A stretch of 64,000 nucleotides of DNA from Aestuariimicrobium ganziense (GTDB lineage Bacteria > Actinomycetota > Actinomycetes > Propionibacteriales > Propionibacteriaceae): the NCBI RefSeq assembly GCF_015352975.1, contig NZ_JACYIZ010000004.1:186001-250000 (forward strand). Direction: 5' to 3'. Below, piece after piece: positions 37,013 through 45,058 of the stretch. Numbering within the stretch: position 1 is the first letter of the stretch; every line of letters begins with the position of its first letter. The position numbers and the translations under genes are program-made. The notes below the pieces were generated by a model. It did no database searches. It saw only the letters and a program-made list of their open reading frames with translations, and was not told where the DNA came from.

Positions 37013-37335
37013 TCAGGCAGCCTGTTCCGTGCCCGAAAGCGATTCGCTCACCAGCACCAGGCGGACCGCGCAGGCCTCACGGATGCCGGTCTCGGTGGCG
37101 TCGTCCACCCCGTCGCGCCGCACCGCGTCGGTGGCCGAGGCGACCGCGTAGTAGAAGGCGGTGAAGACGCCCATGAACGCGGCCACCCGCACGACCAGGG
37201 GACGCACCGCCCGGCGGCTGACGTCGGTGCGAAGCGGTTGCCCTCGAGCAATTCGGCCAGACCTCGGTCGCTGAACCAGCGCTCCACCTGCATCCGGCGT
37301 GCGCGGCGTGTGGTCGAGGAGGCCATGGCAGTCAT
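37013..37335 (-). pseudogene. Small single-span membrane protein gene with a frameshift
   Basis: From ATG 37335 (or 37326) the frame reads RRMQVERWFSDRGLAELLEG, then becomes arginine- and tryptophan-rich nonsense. One base out of register near 37228 the sequence continues naturally as RRAVRPLVVRVAAFMGVFTA with a hydrophobic span, ending SLSGTEQAA at 37013. Loss of one C in CGC-(C)TTCGC explains it. Intact length would be about 107 residues. The family is unknown. The gene may be dead, or the base may be a sequencing error. Confidence 0.5.
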
Positions 37336-37439
37336 TGTGCCCTGAACGGGAAGACCGACCTGACCGGGCACATCGACCTGACTGTGGATCAGCGAACAGC
37401 GCGTTTGGGTGTGCCACCCGCGTCGGGCAGGCTGGGTGG

Positions 37440-38495
37440 GTGAGACGACCCGGACGCATCCTGGCGGTGCTCGCCTTCGTGGCGGCCACCGCGGTGGTCG
37501 GAGTGTTCACCTTCCCCAGGGCGAGCGGCTTGTCGATGGTCACCCCGATCGGGCAACTGGTCGCCTTCCGAACGCTGCTGTTGGCACTCACTTTGGTGGC
37601 CCTGGTGGTGGCGGTGCTGGTGTGGGTGGTGCTGCTTGTCCGCCAAGTCCGCGCTCGACGGGCTGGACGTGGTGTGGGCAGCTTCGGCGCGGTGATGGCC
37701 AGCCTGATGGTGGTCGTGCTCACCTGCTCGGTCGCCGTGCACGGCGCCGTGGTCTGGTCACGGGGTGGCGTCGGTGACGCGCCTGCGACGATCGAGCAGA
37801 TCGCCTCGTCCCCGGTTGGCGACGACGACTTCACCGTGGTGTCGCTGAACTCGTTGTGGGACGAAGTCGACCCGGCCTGGATCGCTCGACTCGCCCACGG
37901 CTCCCGGGCGACGATGGTCGCGCTGCCGGAGTCCGAGCGCGACCATGCCGAGAAGGTGGCGGCCGAACTGGCGGCGCTCGGTGAGCCGGGGTGGCAGGTT
38001 TTCGCGGTGTCGTCGCCCTGGCCGAACGCCCTGCTGGTCAGCCCGCAGGCGGGGGAGTACCGGGTGCGTGAAGGGCTGCAACGAGGTCTGGTGATTGCCG
38101 ATCCCGTCGGTCACGACGGACCGGTACTGATGACGGTGCACGCCGTTCCGCCGCCCTCGGTGCCGCCGTGGCACCGCGAGCACGCGGTCTGGTCGCGCAG
38201 TTGGCGAGGGACGGTCAGCAACGCCTCGCAGGCCATCCGGGCCGAACGCCACGTGGTGGCCGCCGGCGACTTCAACGCCACCCTCGACCACGCCGCGCTT
38301 GATCCCGGGGTACGGCCGGCCACCGTCGGCACCAACGCGATGGGCACCTGGCCCTCGTCCTGGCCGACCTGGGCGGGTGCGCGGATCGACCACGTCTTCG
38401 CCAAGCCCTACGACGCGTCCCGCGGGTCGTGGGTGGTCGACTCTCCCGGCTCTGACCACCGAGCGGTCGTGGTGCGGCTGACCTACGCACGCTGA
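37440..38495 (+). CDS. Membrane-anchored endonuclease/exonuclease/phosphatase-fold protein
   Basis: The 351-residue product has three hydrophobic segments in its first 105 residues and then an EEP domain: FTVVSLNSLWDEV, AGDFNATLDHAAL (catalytic Asp-Asn pair), and SDHRAVVVRL at the end (catalytic Asp-His). These DNase I-like enzymes cut phosphodiester bonds in nucleic acids, lipids or sugar phosphates. The ALPESE segment has the metal-binding Glu. By topology the domain probably faces outside. GTG at 37440 is taken because the hydrophobic N-terminus starts there. Confidence 0.85.
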   Translation: MRRPGRILAVLAFVAATAVVGVFTFPRASGLSMVTPIGQLVAFRTLLLALTLVALVVAVLVWVVLLVRQVRARRAGRGVGSFGAVMASLMVVVLTCSVAVHGAVVWSRGGVGDAPATIEQIASSPVGDDDFTVVSLNSLWDEVDPAWIARLAHGSRATMVALPESERDHAEKVAAELAALGEPGWQVFAVSSPWPNALLVSPQAGEYRVREGLQRGLVIADPVGHDGPVLMTVHAVPPPSVPPWHREHAVWSRSWRGTVSNASQAIRAERHVVAAGDFNATLDHAALDPGVRPATVGTNAMGTWPSSWPTWAGARIDHVFAKPYDASRGSWVVDSPGSDHRAVVVRLTYAR

Positions 38496-38600
38496 GAGCG
38501 ATGACGGCGTCGTCCGAACTCGCGCGATTTCACCCAGCGGCGAGGCAACCTTCGCAGGCACTCATCCGTAGAGCATGGTGTCCACACAGAGAGGCACCTG

Positions 38601-39128
38601 ATGTTCACCAGCAAGCGCCAGGCCGACGACGAGTTCGCGGCCTTCGTGGCGGAGTCGACAGCGTCGCTGTCGTCCACCGCCTGGCTGCTGACCGGCAACC
38701 GTGAAGCAGCCAGCGAACTGCTGCAGCAAGCGCTGGTCAAGACCTACCTGGCCTGGAAGCGGGTGCGTCGCGACGACGCCCCCGCCTACTGCCGCCGGGT
38801 GATGGCCAACCAGAACATCGACAACCATCGCAAGCATCGCGACCTGCCGATCCCTGACTACGGCGAACGTGCCCAGCCGCGCAGCCCCTTCCAGGTCGTG
38901 GACGACCGTGACGAGCTGGTTCGCCTGCTCGCCCAACTCCCCGCCCAACAGCGCACGGTGATCGTCCTGCGCTACTTCGACGACCTGGCCGAACAGGACG
39001 TCGCCAACGAACTCAACATCTCTCTGGGGGCGGTGAAGTCAGCCTGCTCACGCGGACTGGCCACCCTGCGCACGCTGAGCGGGCGCGCCACCGACACCCA
39101 GACCATGGAACAGGGAGCACGAGCATGA
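38601..39128 (+). CDS. SigE-family RNA polymerase sigma factor
   Basis: The 175-residue ECF-type sigma factor has region 2 (FAAFVAESTASLSSTAWLLTG, then the WKRVRRDDAPAYCRRVMANQ stretch) and region 4 (RTVIVLRYFDDLAEQDVANE and SLGAVKSACSRGLATLR). This is the actinobacterial SigE-family/TIGR02983 type without an extension. The GAGAGGCACCTG upstream holds the ribosome site. Its TGA overlaps the next gene by 4 bp, the usual arrangement with a regulatory partner. Target promoters are not visible. Confidence 0.92.
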   Translation: MFTSKRQADDEFAAFVAESTASLSSTAWLLTGNREAASELLQQALVKTYLAWKRVRRDDAPAYCRRVMANQNIDNHRKHRDLPIPDYGERAQPRSPFQVVDDRDELVRLLAQLPAQQRTVIVLRYFDDLAEQDVANELNISLGAVKSACSRGLATLRTLSGRATDTQTMEQGARA

Positions 39129-40150
39129 GCACCGACTTCGAGAACGACCTGCGCACGAGTCTGCGCAACACCGACACCCCCGACCTCGACATCGACCCCG
39201 ACGCCGTGCTGGGCATGGGCCAGCGGGCCGTCACCCGACGCAACCTGCTGCGTGGCGGTGCTGGTCTCGGCGTGCTGGCCGCGCTCGGGCTCGGGGCCGC
39301 CGTGATCGACGACCGCCTGCCCCGCGGGGCGCAGCCCGCCGATGGTGGTGCCGACTGGGTGACCATCGACTTCGACCGGCTGCCCGACTCCTTCGGCGTC
39401 GAGCACGCCGACGACCCGAAGACCTTCCGGTTCGAGGTCAACCGGGCAGCGATCGGACGAGTGGGGGCCACCCAACCCACGGTGAAGATGAGGGTCTCCA
39501 ATCCCAACGGCACCTGGCCAGAACTGTGGGGCGGCAGCGACCTGCCCGACCGTGGAGCGACCTGGTCGGCCGGCGATGTCACCAAGGGTCACGTGATGGG
39601 GATCATGGTCGGCAAGCCCGCGTACCTGCTCTGTCCCTCCAAGGGTGCCAACACCCAGGTCTCCAAGCCCGTGCCGGGCACCGACCTCTCGGTCTTCCTG
39701 GTGCGCTTCAACCAGCTTGAGAACGGCGAGGACGAGAACCTGTTCCCGCTGTACTGGGTCGACAGCCGTGGCCTGGTCAGCAATCAGGAGGGGCGCAACC
39801 CTAGGCAGATCGAGATCCCCGAAAGTTCCTTCAACGCGTTCGTCGACGGCCAGTGGTGGGGGATCAGCGACGAGTCCACCCTGACCATGGGTGCTGTGAA
39901 GACCTCAGGTCCGTCGGTGCTGTACCGCAAGGACACCAGCGGACCGAGCAGTGGCACCGAGACCTGGGCCGTGCTGCTGCCCCTGGCCGCCGCCGACATC
40001 CGGGTGCAGGGGGATGCCTCGATCGAGCGCTACGTGCAGCCCGCCACCGAGCACAAGGTGCTGCTGGTGGTCGCCACGACCGAGGTCGAGCCGCCAAAGG
40101 TGATCTGGAAGGTCGACGGCAAGCCGGAGGACTTGCTCCTCACCCGCTGA
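39125..40150 (+). CDS. Membrane-anchored partner of the sigma factor, probable anti-sigma role
   Basis: The 341-residue product has about 38 acidic cytoplasmic residues (DFENDLRTSLRNTDTPDLDI), RRNLLRGGAGLGVLAALGLG as a single membrane span with a twin-arginine start, and about 270 residues outside. The outer part has no family I recognise. Downstream ATGA coupling to a SigE-family sigma factor and this topology suggest a regulator that senses an extracytoplasmic condition. It lacks a clear ZAS zinc motif, so the anti-sigma role is inference. Confidence 0.7.
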   Translation: MSTDFENDLRTSLRNTDTPDLDIDPDAVLGMGQRAVTRRNLLRGGAGLGVLAALGLGAAVIDDRLPRGAQPADGGADWVTIDFDRLPDSFGVEHADDPKTFRFEVNRAAIGRVGATQPTVKMRVSNPNGTWPELWGGSDLPDRGATWSAGDVTKGHVMGIMVGKPAYLLCPSKGANTQVSKPVPGTDLSVFLVRFNQLENGEDENLFPLYWVDSRGLVSNQEGRNPRQIEIPESSFNAFVDGQWWGISDESTLTMGAVKTSGPSVLYRKDTSGPSSGTETWAVLLPLAAADIRVQGDASIERYVQPATEHKVLLVVATTEVEPPKVIWKVDGKPEDLLLTR

Positions 40151-40170
40151 GGTCGGGCTCGCATCCGAAT

Positions 40171-40206
40171 GGCGGATCACTCCGGGAGTACCCGGAGTGA
40201 TCCGCC
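40171..40206. terminator. Perfect 16-bp stem terminator of the sigma operon
   Basis: GGCGGATCACTCCGGG, loop AGTA, and CCCGGAGTGATCCGCC form a perfect hairpin 20 bp after the stop at 40150. Only a short TCT follows. It can work on both strands. Confidence 0.8.
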
Positions 40207-40226
40207 TCTCGGTTCCCCCCACGGCC

Positions 40227-40267
40227 GGTCGAGTGGTTCGCGAGGGACGAGCGACCGTGTCGAGACC
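40227..40267. repeat. REP-like intergenic repeat, second copy
   Basis: GGTCGAGTGGTTCGCGAGGG then ACGAGCGACCGTGTCGAGACC matches the pattern of the copy at 12703-12739 (GTCGAG...CGCG...CGAC...TGTCGAGACC). It lies between a terminator and a small gene. No reading frame is involved. Confidence 0.5.
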
Positions 40268-40318
40268 GCCTCCTCAGACGACCTTCGTCCTGCGGCATGA
40301 ACGTGACACTCTGGGGCT

Positions 40319-40555
40319 ATGGCTCGTGTCGCGCTCAACATCACCGTCGACGGCGACCTCCTGCGTCAGGCGCGGGAGTGCGCCGGAACGCCCTCCGACC
40401 CAGAACTGCTCGACCAAGCTCTGGCCGCACTCATCGCGCAGTCCGAAAAGAGTGACCCCGATGTGCGCGCCTGGCAGGACAATCCGCTGGACGCGCCGGA
40501 CGCCTGGGGCGACCTCGCCAGCTGGGGACGAGCGGTTCATCCCCAATTCCGCTGA
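40319..40555 (+). CDS. VapB/ribbon-helix-helix-like antitoxin, orphan
   Basis: The 78-residue product MARVALNITVDGDLLRQARE has the short beta strand and helix of type II antitoxins, with LLDQALAALIAQ as the second helix and an acidic tail (VRAWQDNPLDAPDAWGDL). No toxin open frame follows; a terminator at 40677 closes the unit. It may act on an unlinked toxin, or the toxin was lost when the mobile element inserted just to the right. CACTCTGGGG upstream is a weak ribosome site. Confidence 0.6.
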   Translation: MARVALNITVDGDLLRQARECAGTPSDPELLDQALAALIAQSEKSDPDVRAWQDNPLDAPDAWGDLASWGRAVHPQFR

Positions 40556-40676
40556 CCCTTCGTGGTGGTTGTGTGCCGGCTCGTCGCCGCACAATCGGGG
40601 AATGGTTCGGTTGTGCGTGTTGTTGTGGCCCCGCCGGGGGAAGCGCCCACCTTCGCGCGGAAATCCCTTGTCGCAA

Positions 40677-40708
40677 GGAAAAAGGCCCCGAATCATCGGG
40701 GCCTTTCC
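40677..40708. terminator. Rho-independent terminator
   Basis: GGAAAAAGGCCCCG (40677-40690), loop AATCAT, and CGGGGCCTTTCC (40697-40708) make a 12-bp stem with A and T tracts. It works in both directions and marks the chromosome side of the element boundary. Confidence 0.85.
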
Positions 40709-41114
40709 GCTTGTGCGCGAGAGAGGAGTTGAAGCTCTCTTCTATCCAATGCGAATGGACTCTGACAAGGTATTTTGATGGGCCGTAGCCATTGCGTCAC
40801 CTTGTCGTGGGGAATACGTGGGGAATCGCTACGAACCCGAGATCCGCGCGGATCTCGCGTCCATCGCTGCCCTTCAGCATAGGCGGAGCCCGCACCGGGA
40901 TCATTGGCGAGCCAGCGCAGAGGGACGCGTGCAGGAACAGGTTCGGCTCCCTCCTGTGCGCGGTGGGGCCTGGCAGGTCCGACACCGACCGCTCGCAGCA
41001 ACAGGGAGGCGCGGGCACCGTTCCGCTTGAGGTCGTGCGGCAAGCGCCGCGTCGACGACGCAACGCTGTCGCATGGGCCGGGTGAGGAGAGTTCGTCCAT
41101 CGCGATCGTCATGG
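40709..41114. other. Left boundary of the mobile element with tRNA 3'-end-like sequence
   Basis: Read on the minus strand, GAGAGCTTCAACTCCTCTC followed by TCGCGCA (about 40711-40738) looks like a tRNA T-arm and acceptor end with one broken pair; no complete tRNA is present. Such 3' ends are common integration sites. Further right, GTGGGGAATACGTGGGGAAT (40808-40827) is a short direct repetition. An open minus-strand frame starts at 41112, three bases past the ArdC stop, but turns improbable after about 45 codons and may be a truncated gene. Otherwise I see nothing supported. Confidence 0.35.
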
Positions 41115-42182
41115 TCAGCGGCCCACTGAGGGGACCAGCGCCGGCGAAGGCACGGTCGGCGGTTCGGGGGTGATGGCCTGGCCGACGGTGACTGCCTCCC
41201 AGCGCGTGGGGTCCGTCTGAACTCGGATGTCAGTCTCCAGAGCATCGAGCGCGCTGTCGGTGATGGTCGGAGCCGGCTGAGTGGCCTGAAGGATGAGGTC
41301 TGCGGCGCCAATGACACGCTGGCCTGTGCTGCGGAGGATGTCGGCGAGGTCCCGCTGCTCGGTCACCGCGTTGAGGGCCCAGCCAGCGACGTAGTTGAAG
41401 GTGTACTGGCTGGAGTCGAGACCGTGGGCGCTGGTCACCATGTAGGCGACCGATTCGGCCTCGACTTCGATGATCCCCCGGCAATCGCGGCCCTGCCGGT
41501 CTGGGTGGAGGATCACGTGACCGGCTTCGTGTGCGAGGGTCTTGACGGCCTGCGCGTCGTCGACGTCATCGCGGACCATGACGAGCCGCCGGCCGAAGTC
41601 GGTGTAGCCGTTCGGCCCCCCGAGGTCCGCGCCGCGACGTACGTCGAATCCCCGTGCCTCGAGGAGGCCTTGGAGGCGGTCCCACAGTCCGGAGGGGGCT
41701 TGCCCGGTGAGGAGGGTGGCCTCGCCGACCTTGGGGTCGGGCAACGGAGGCCCGTCTGTCTGCCGGATATCGAACACCGTGACTGGTCTTGTCGCAACCA
41801 CGTGGGTCCGGTGCAAGACGTGGCCCTGGTCGTCGCGCATCGGTTGGCCAGCGTCGTCGAGGCGAGACTCTCGGCGGGTGATCGGAGCGAGGACCTTGAT
41901 GCCGGTCTCCCCGCGCCGCACCTGGCGTCCCATCGCCTTGAACGCCTGATACCCAGCCACGTGGGTGGCCTGCGGGTCCTGGAGCATGATGAGCATCGAG
42001 TTGCCCATGGAGTAGCGGTGGAACTGGGCGGAGAACCTCAGCCACTCCTGCCATGCCTGCGGATCGTTCAACGCCAGGATGCCGTCGCGGAGCTGGGCGC
42101 GGAGCTTGTCCAGGATGGCCTGCCGGGCTTCGGCGGCCGCAGCCCGGTCCGCGTCGCTGACCGGCTTGCGGTAGCCGGTCAT
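41115..42182 (-). CDS. ArdC-like anti-restriction protein with zinc peptidase motif
   Basis: The 355-residue product has an N-terminal ArdC ssDNA-binding region (ILDKLRAQLRDGILALNDPQ, MGNSMLIMLQDP, QVRRGETGIKVLAPI) and a metallopeptidase core with LAHEAGHVILHP near residue 215 and EVEAESVAYMV, as in ImmA/IrrE-like domains. ArdC proteins travel on plasmids and conjugative elements and protect incoming DNA from host restriction. The start overlaps the upstream gene by 1 bp. Protection here is inferred from the family. Confidence 0.85.
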   Translation of the reverse strand: MTGYRKPVSDADRAAAAEARQAILDKLRAQLRDGILALNDPQAWQEWLRFSAQFHRYSMGNSMLIMLQDPQATHVAGYQAFKAMGRQVRRGETGIKVLAPITRRESRLDDAGQPMRDDQGHVLHRTHVVATRPVTVFDIRQTDGPPLPDPKVGEATLLTGQAPSGLWDRLQGLLEARGFDVRRGADLGGPNGYTDFGRRLVMVRDDVDDAQAVKTLAHEAGHVILHPDRQGRDCRGIIEVEAESVAYMVTSAHGLDSSQYTFNYVAGWALNAVTEQRDLADILRSTGQRVIGAADLILQATQPAPTITDSALDALETDIRVQTDPTRWEAVTVGQAITPEPPTVPSPALVPSVGR

Positions 42183-42748
42183 CAGCCGCGGCCTTCTCGC
42201 AGGGGGTCGACCTGGTCGAGGATCTTCTCGATCACCTCGGGCGGTGCGCCCGCGTCCGCGAGTTGCTTGGCCTCAACGAGCAGGTCCTCCACGATGAGGG
42301 GGACATCAGGCAGGGGCAGTTCCGGTTCGGTCACGGCCGGAACCCCAGCGCCGTGTTGGTCGCCCAGCGCTCCGGGGTCGTCTGGTGCGACGGTCGGCCC
42401 AGCAAAGGACTCCCACGACTCATCGGGTGACGAGCGACGCGCGACGATCCTCCCATCCGAGTCGCAGACCTGCACCGGGTAGACGTCCAGGTCGCCGCCA
42501 CGGTGTTCGATGGTGGCCACGATCAGCAACGCCCGCGCGTAGGCCGTACTCGCAGCCGCCTGGTGGGTTGCGGACGGCGAGCCGGACGGGTCCGGTGCGA
42601 GCAGCTCGCTGTTGGCGTGGCTGGTTTGGTAGTCGCGGGCCACCTCGTTGAACGACTTGCCATCGTCGTCGTGGCGGACGCCGTGCGGGTCAGCCCACTG
42701 CAACCACAACTCGGTGCCGGGGAACAGTCCGCGGGGCTGGGAGTTCAT
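42182..42748 (-). CDS. Mobile-element hypothetical protein coupled to ArdC
   Basis: The 188-residue product is acidic and soluble. It has LFPGTELWLQWADPHGVRHD at the start, a central helix (AAASTAYARALLIVATIEH), and a C-terminal VEDLLVEAKQLADAGAPPEV segment. I do not recognise a domain. GAGGAGG precedes the ATG, and the stop shares a base with the ArdC start, so the genes are co-translated. It may be an accessory to anti-restriction or transfer. Confidence 0.6.
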   Translation of the reverse strand: MNSQPRGLFPGTELWLQWADPHGVRHDDDGKSFNEVARDYQTSHANSELLAPDPSGSPSATHQAAASTAYARALLIVATIEHRGGDLDVYPVQVCDSDGRIVARRSSPDESWESFAGPTVAPDDPGALGDQHGAGVPAVTEPELPLPDVPLIVEDLLVEAKQLADAGAPPEVIEKILDQVDPLREGRG

Positions 42749-43310
42749 GAGGCCTCCTCACGACAGGTGCGCGCTGGTCGCTAGTCACCTACATAGCGGG
42801 CACTTGCTCGCGCTCGTGGACAACTCCGAGAGCTTCAATCTGAGCTCGCCTACCACGGAGCATTCATTGGATGTGGCATGTACGCCGTCTCTCGCCACTT
42901 AAGTTCAGCGAGGTGGTGGGTGTTCGAACCCTTGCGGACCCGACCCAGAGAGAGGATCCCGGAGCGGCCGTGGCAGCTCGCTGATGGGCTGGGTCGAGGT
43001 CCCGAGCTTGTCGAAGGAACGCTCGCTGTGGTTCCAATATCCTCCAGCGTTCCGCCGAGGGTCTGACCTCGAGGCGTGGGATGCCGCTGGACGCGATGAT
43101 CACGACATCCACGGAAGTGCCAAGCGCGCCACGTCCGAGTCTGAGGAAGGAAGATGATCCTATACTCGGAGGACTAGGCTGGGTGACCTTCTTCTGCGAT
43201 GAGGCAGGTCTGCCCCAAATGGCTCACGCGCCGATCGCTAGCGTCCATAATGGGCAACATGAAGGGAACTGGACCGCTTCTGCGCCACAGCGAGAATGGA
43301 AGGCTTGCAC
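42749..43310. other. Intergenic stretch without a supported gene
   Basis: The 560 bp separate the ArdC operon from the unknown membrane-protein gene. A partial GTCGAGGTCCCGAGC/CTTGTCGAAGGAAC element near 42990-43020 recalls the REP-like repeats. The base composition drops in G+C toward the right. Small frames on both strands lack ribosome sites and natural residue content. Confidence 0.5.
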
Positions 43311-44732
43311 GTGGCCAGCGCAACTCCTAAGCGGAGCCCCGAGGCGGTTCGACGGCGCCCTCCGTCGGATGATGACCTCGTGAACGTCCTTCTTCAGCTC
43401 ATGAGAGACCCCCATCGGGTGATCACCCGGGCGACTGAGCACTTCACTATCGGGGATCGGTCTATTATCTCACGCACATCCCTAACCTTCGACACTCGTC
43501 AACTGGAGAAGCAACTTACGTACTTCTACGTCGATGTTCTACATCCAGACAAAGGTAGCCTCGCGTCCGTGGAGGTTTTGACTCCCGGTGTCACGGTAGT
43601 GCCGCATTCAGAGCATCGCAGAATCGCCGAAGCTGCTATTCGCTACCGCTTGGCGACGGTGTTGGAGAGCATGAAGTGGAACTCGTCAGCGAGCGATTCT
43701 CTAATAGACGCCACTTACGAGAAGCTCATTGAGGTTGTTGAATGGCTGATCACACTGCCACGCTCCTCCCCTTCCAAAGCCAGCGAGTTGATGGGAAGAT
43801 GCTTCTCCAATGATGGCGGTTTGCTGGCTACCCGGGGGATTCAAGGCTTGACGGTCGATGAACGTGCGGTGCGCGGCTTGCGCATGCTGTGCAATCGACT
43901 AAGCACCAAGTACCTCCTACTTCTTCGAGTCCCTTTAACCGATGGGGAAGTGACCGTGGAGTTCTCAACTCGCCGGCACTACTCAGACAGCAAGATCAGC
44001 GACCAAGGCGACAACGCGATCCAGTTTCCGGCGCGCTTCTATCTGTTCGGGGCGATGCCCACAACCCTGAGGCTTCACTTGCCATGGGCGAAAAGAACCG
44101 GCCACTACACATGCTCGCTGACGCCACCCAAGGGTCAGTTCATCTCGCATGCGGCCTTCGTTCAACGTCGGCGGGAGCTGCCACGGCTGGTCGAGTTGCG
44201 GCCGGAGGCCGAGACACCGGTGTCGTGGTCGCTCGATCACCGGGGCGGCGACCATTTGGCTGGCTTCCTGGGATCCGCCTCCCTCTATCCTCTGCCTCTG
44301 TACCTCGGAGTTCGGCACCGGGAACTCCCTGGGCGCTCAACGATGCGTATGGCCGTCCTGGCGCTTGTCTCTGCCGTGCTCCTTGCCGTCCTGGTTCTAT
44401 TGGATAACCCAAGCGCCGTCGCCGGAGTCCTTCTGGCAGCGCTGGCGCTTGGCGCAGTCGCCCAGCCCTTGCCGCGCGCCGACAACGGAGTCCCCATCCC
44501 GATCCTGTCGCGCGCCATGCCCGGCTTCATCGGAGTAACGGCAGGCATGTTCGGACTGTGGCTGTCGCTGCCAGCGTCCCCTTGGCAACCATGGAACACC
44601 TACGGGGGGTGGCTCTTCGTTGTGGCACAGCTGGCTGCGGGGCTCTGGGCAGTCGCCCGCACGGATTCACTGGCGCGGGACCTCCGTGCATGTACACTGA
44701 ACGGAAGCTCTTCGGGAGGTGCGTTTCATTGA
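43311..44732 (+). CDS. Unknown protein with C-terminal four-helix membrane domain
   Basis: The 473-residue product has about 330 soluble residues, including SIISRTSLTFDTRQLEKQLT, a helical stretch around VEWLITLP, and a later beta-rich part (EVTVEFSTRRHYSD). Four tight hydrophobic segments lie near residues 340-455. No known domain is seen. GTG at 43311 is chosen because GGAAGG sits seven bases before it; ATG at 43296 has no such site. Codon use is less G+C-biased than its neighbours, suggesting separate transfer. Its stop overlaps a TTG start, so it is the first gene of a pair. Confidence 0.65.
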   Translation: MASATPKRSPEAVRRRPPSDDDLVNVLLQLMRDPHRVITRATEHFTIGDRSIISRTSLTFDTRQLEKQLTYFYVDVLHPDKGSLASVEVLTPGVTVVPHSEHRRIAEAAIRYRLATVLESMKWNSSASDSLIDATYEKLIEVVEWLITLPRSSPSKASELMGRCFSNDGGLLATRGIQGLTVDERAVRGLRMLCNRLSTKYLLLLRVPLTDGEVTVEFSTRRHYSDSKISDQGDNAIQFPARFYLFGAMPTTLRLHLPWAKRTGHYTCSLTPPKGQFISHAAFVQRRRELPRLVELRPEAETPVSWSLDHRGGDHLAGFLGSASLYPLPLYLGVRHRELPGRSTMRMAVLALVSAVLLAVLVLLDNPSAVAGVLLAALALGAVAQPLPRADNGVPIPILSRAMPGFIGVTAGMFGLWLSLPASPWQPWNTYGGWLFVVAQLAAGLWAVARTDSLARDLRACTLNGSSSGGAFH

Positions 44733-45058
44733 ACGTCAAGCTACGTGGCCGCAACGATTCCCCGGATGCAGAAACGGCTGCTTCGAGAGGAGTAACCAGA
44801 TGGGCACCAGTACATGGTCTTGAAATCTACGCTCATTCTGGATTCTCGGAGCCGCATTTCGGTCTGGAGAGCGACGGACTTTCTGGCGAACGCCGATCGA
44901 CGACGTTCAACGAACTATTGTTGGAATTGGTCCGCTTGCAGGAAAGTTTGTCTGATGACGCGCCCGGTCACGCGCAACGGCGCCGGGCGGCTATTGGGCG
45001 CTTTCGGTCCCTAAGCGACGGCGGACAGGAGCGGCTACCCGCTTCGCAGCGATCCTGA
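44729..45058 (+). CDS. Unknown 109-residue protein, second gene of the pair
   Basis: TTG at 44729 overlaps the preceding TGA (TTGA), with GGGAGG nine bases before it, so translation is coupled. The product is soluble and polar, with FNELLLELVRLQESLSDDAP as a likely amphipathic helix and an arginine-rich end. No family is recognised. The overlap suggests a complex or a controlled ratio with the membrane protein. Confidence 0.45.
   Translation: MNVKLRGRNDSPDAETAASRGVTRWAPVHGLEIYAHSGFSEPHFGLESDGLSGERRSTTFNELLLELVRLQESLSDDAPGHAQRRRAAIGRFRSLSDGGQERLPASQRS

Noticed and set aside
40693..41112. A 139-codon minus-strand gene starting three bases after the ArdC stop
   Set aside because: Only the first 45 residues look natural, and it runs through the boundary region and terminator. 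It may be a truncated gene, but there is not enough to call it.
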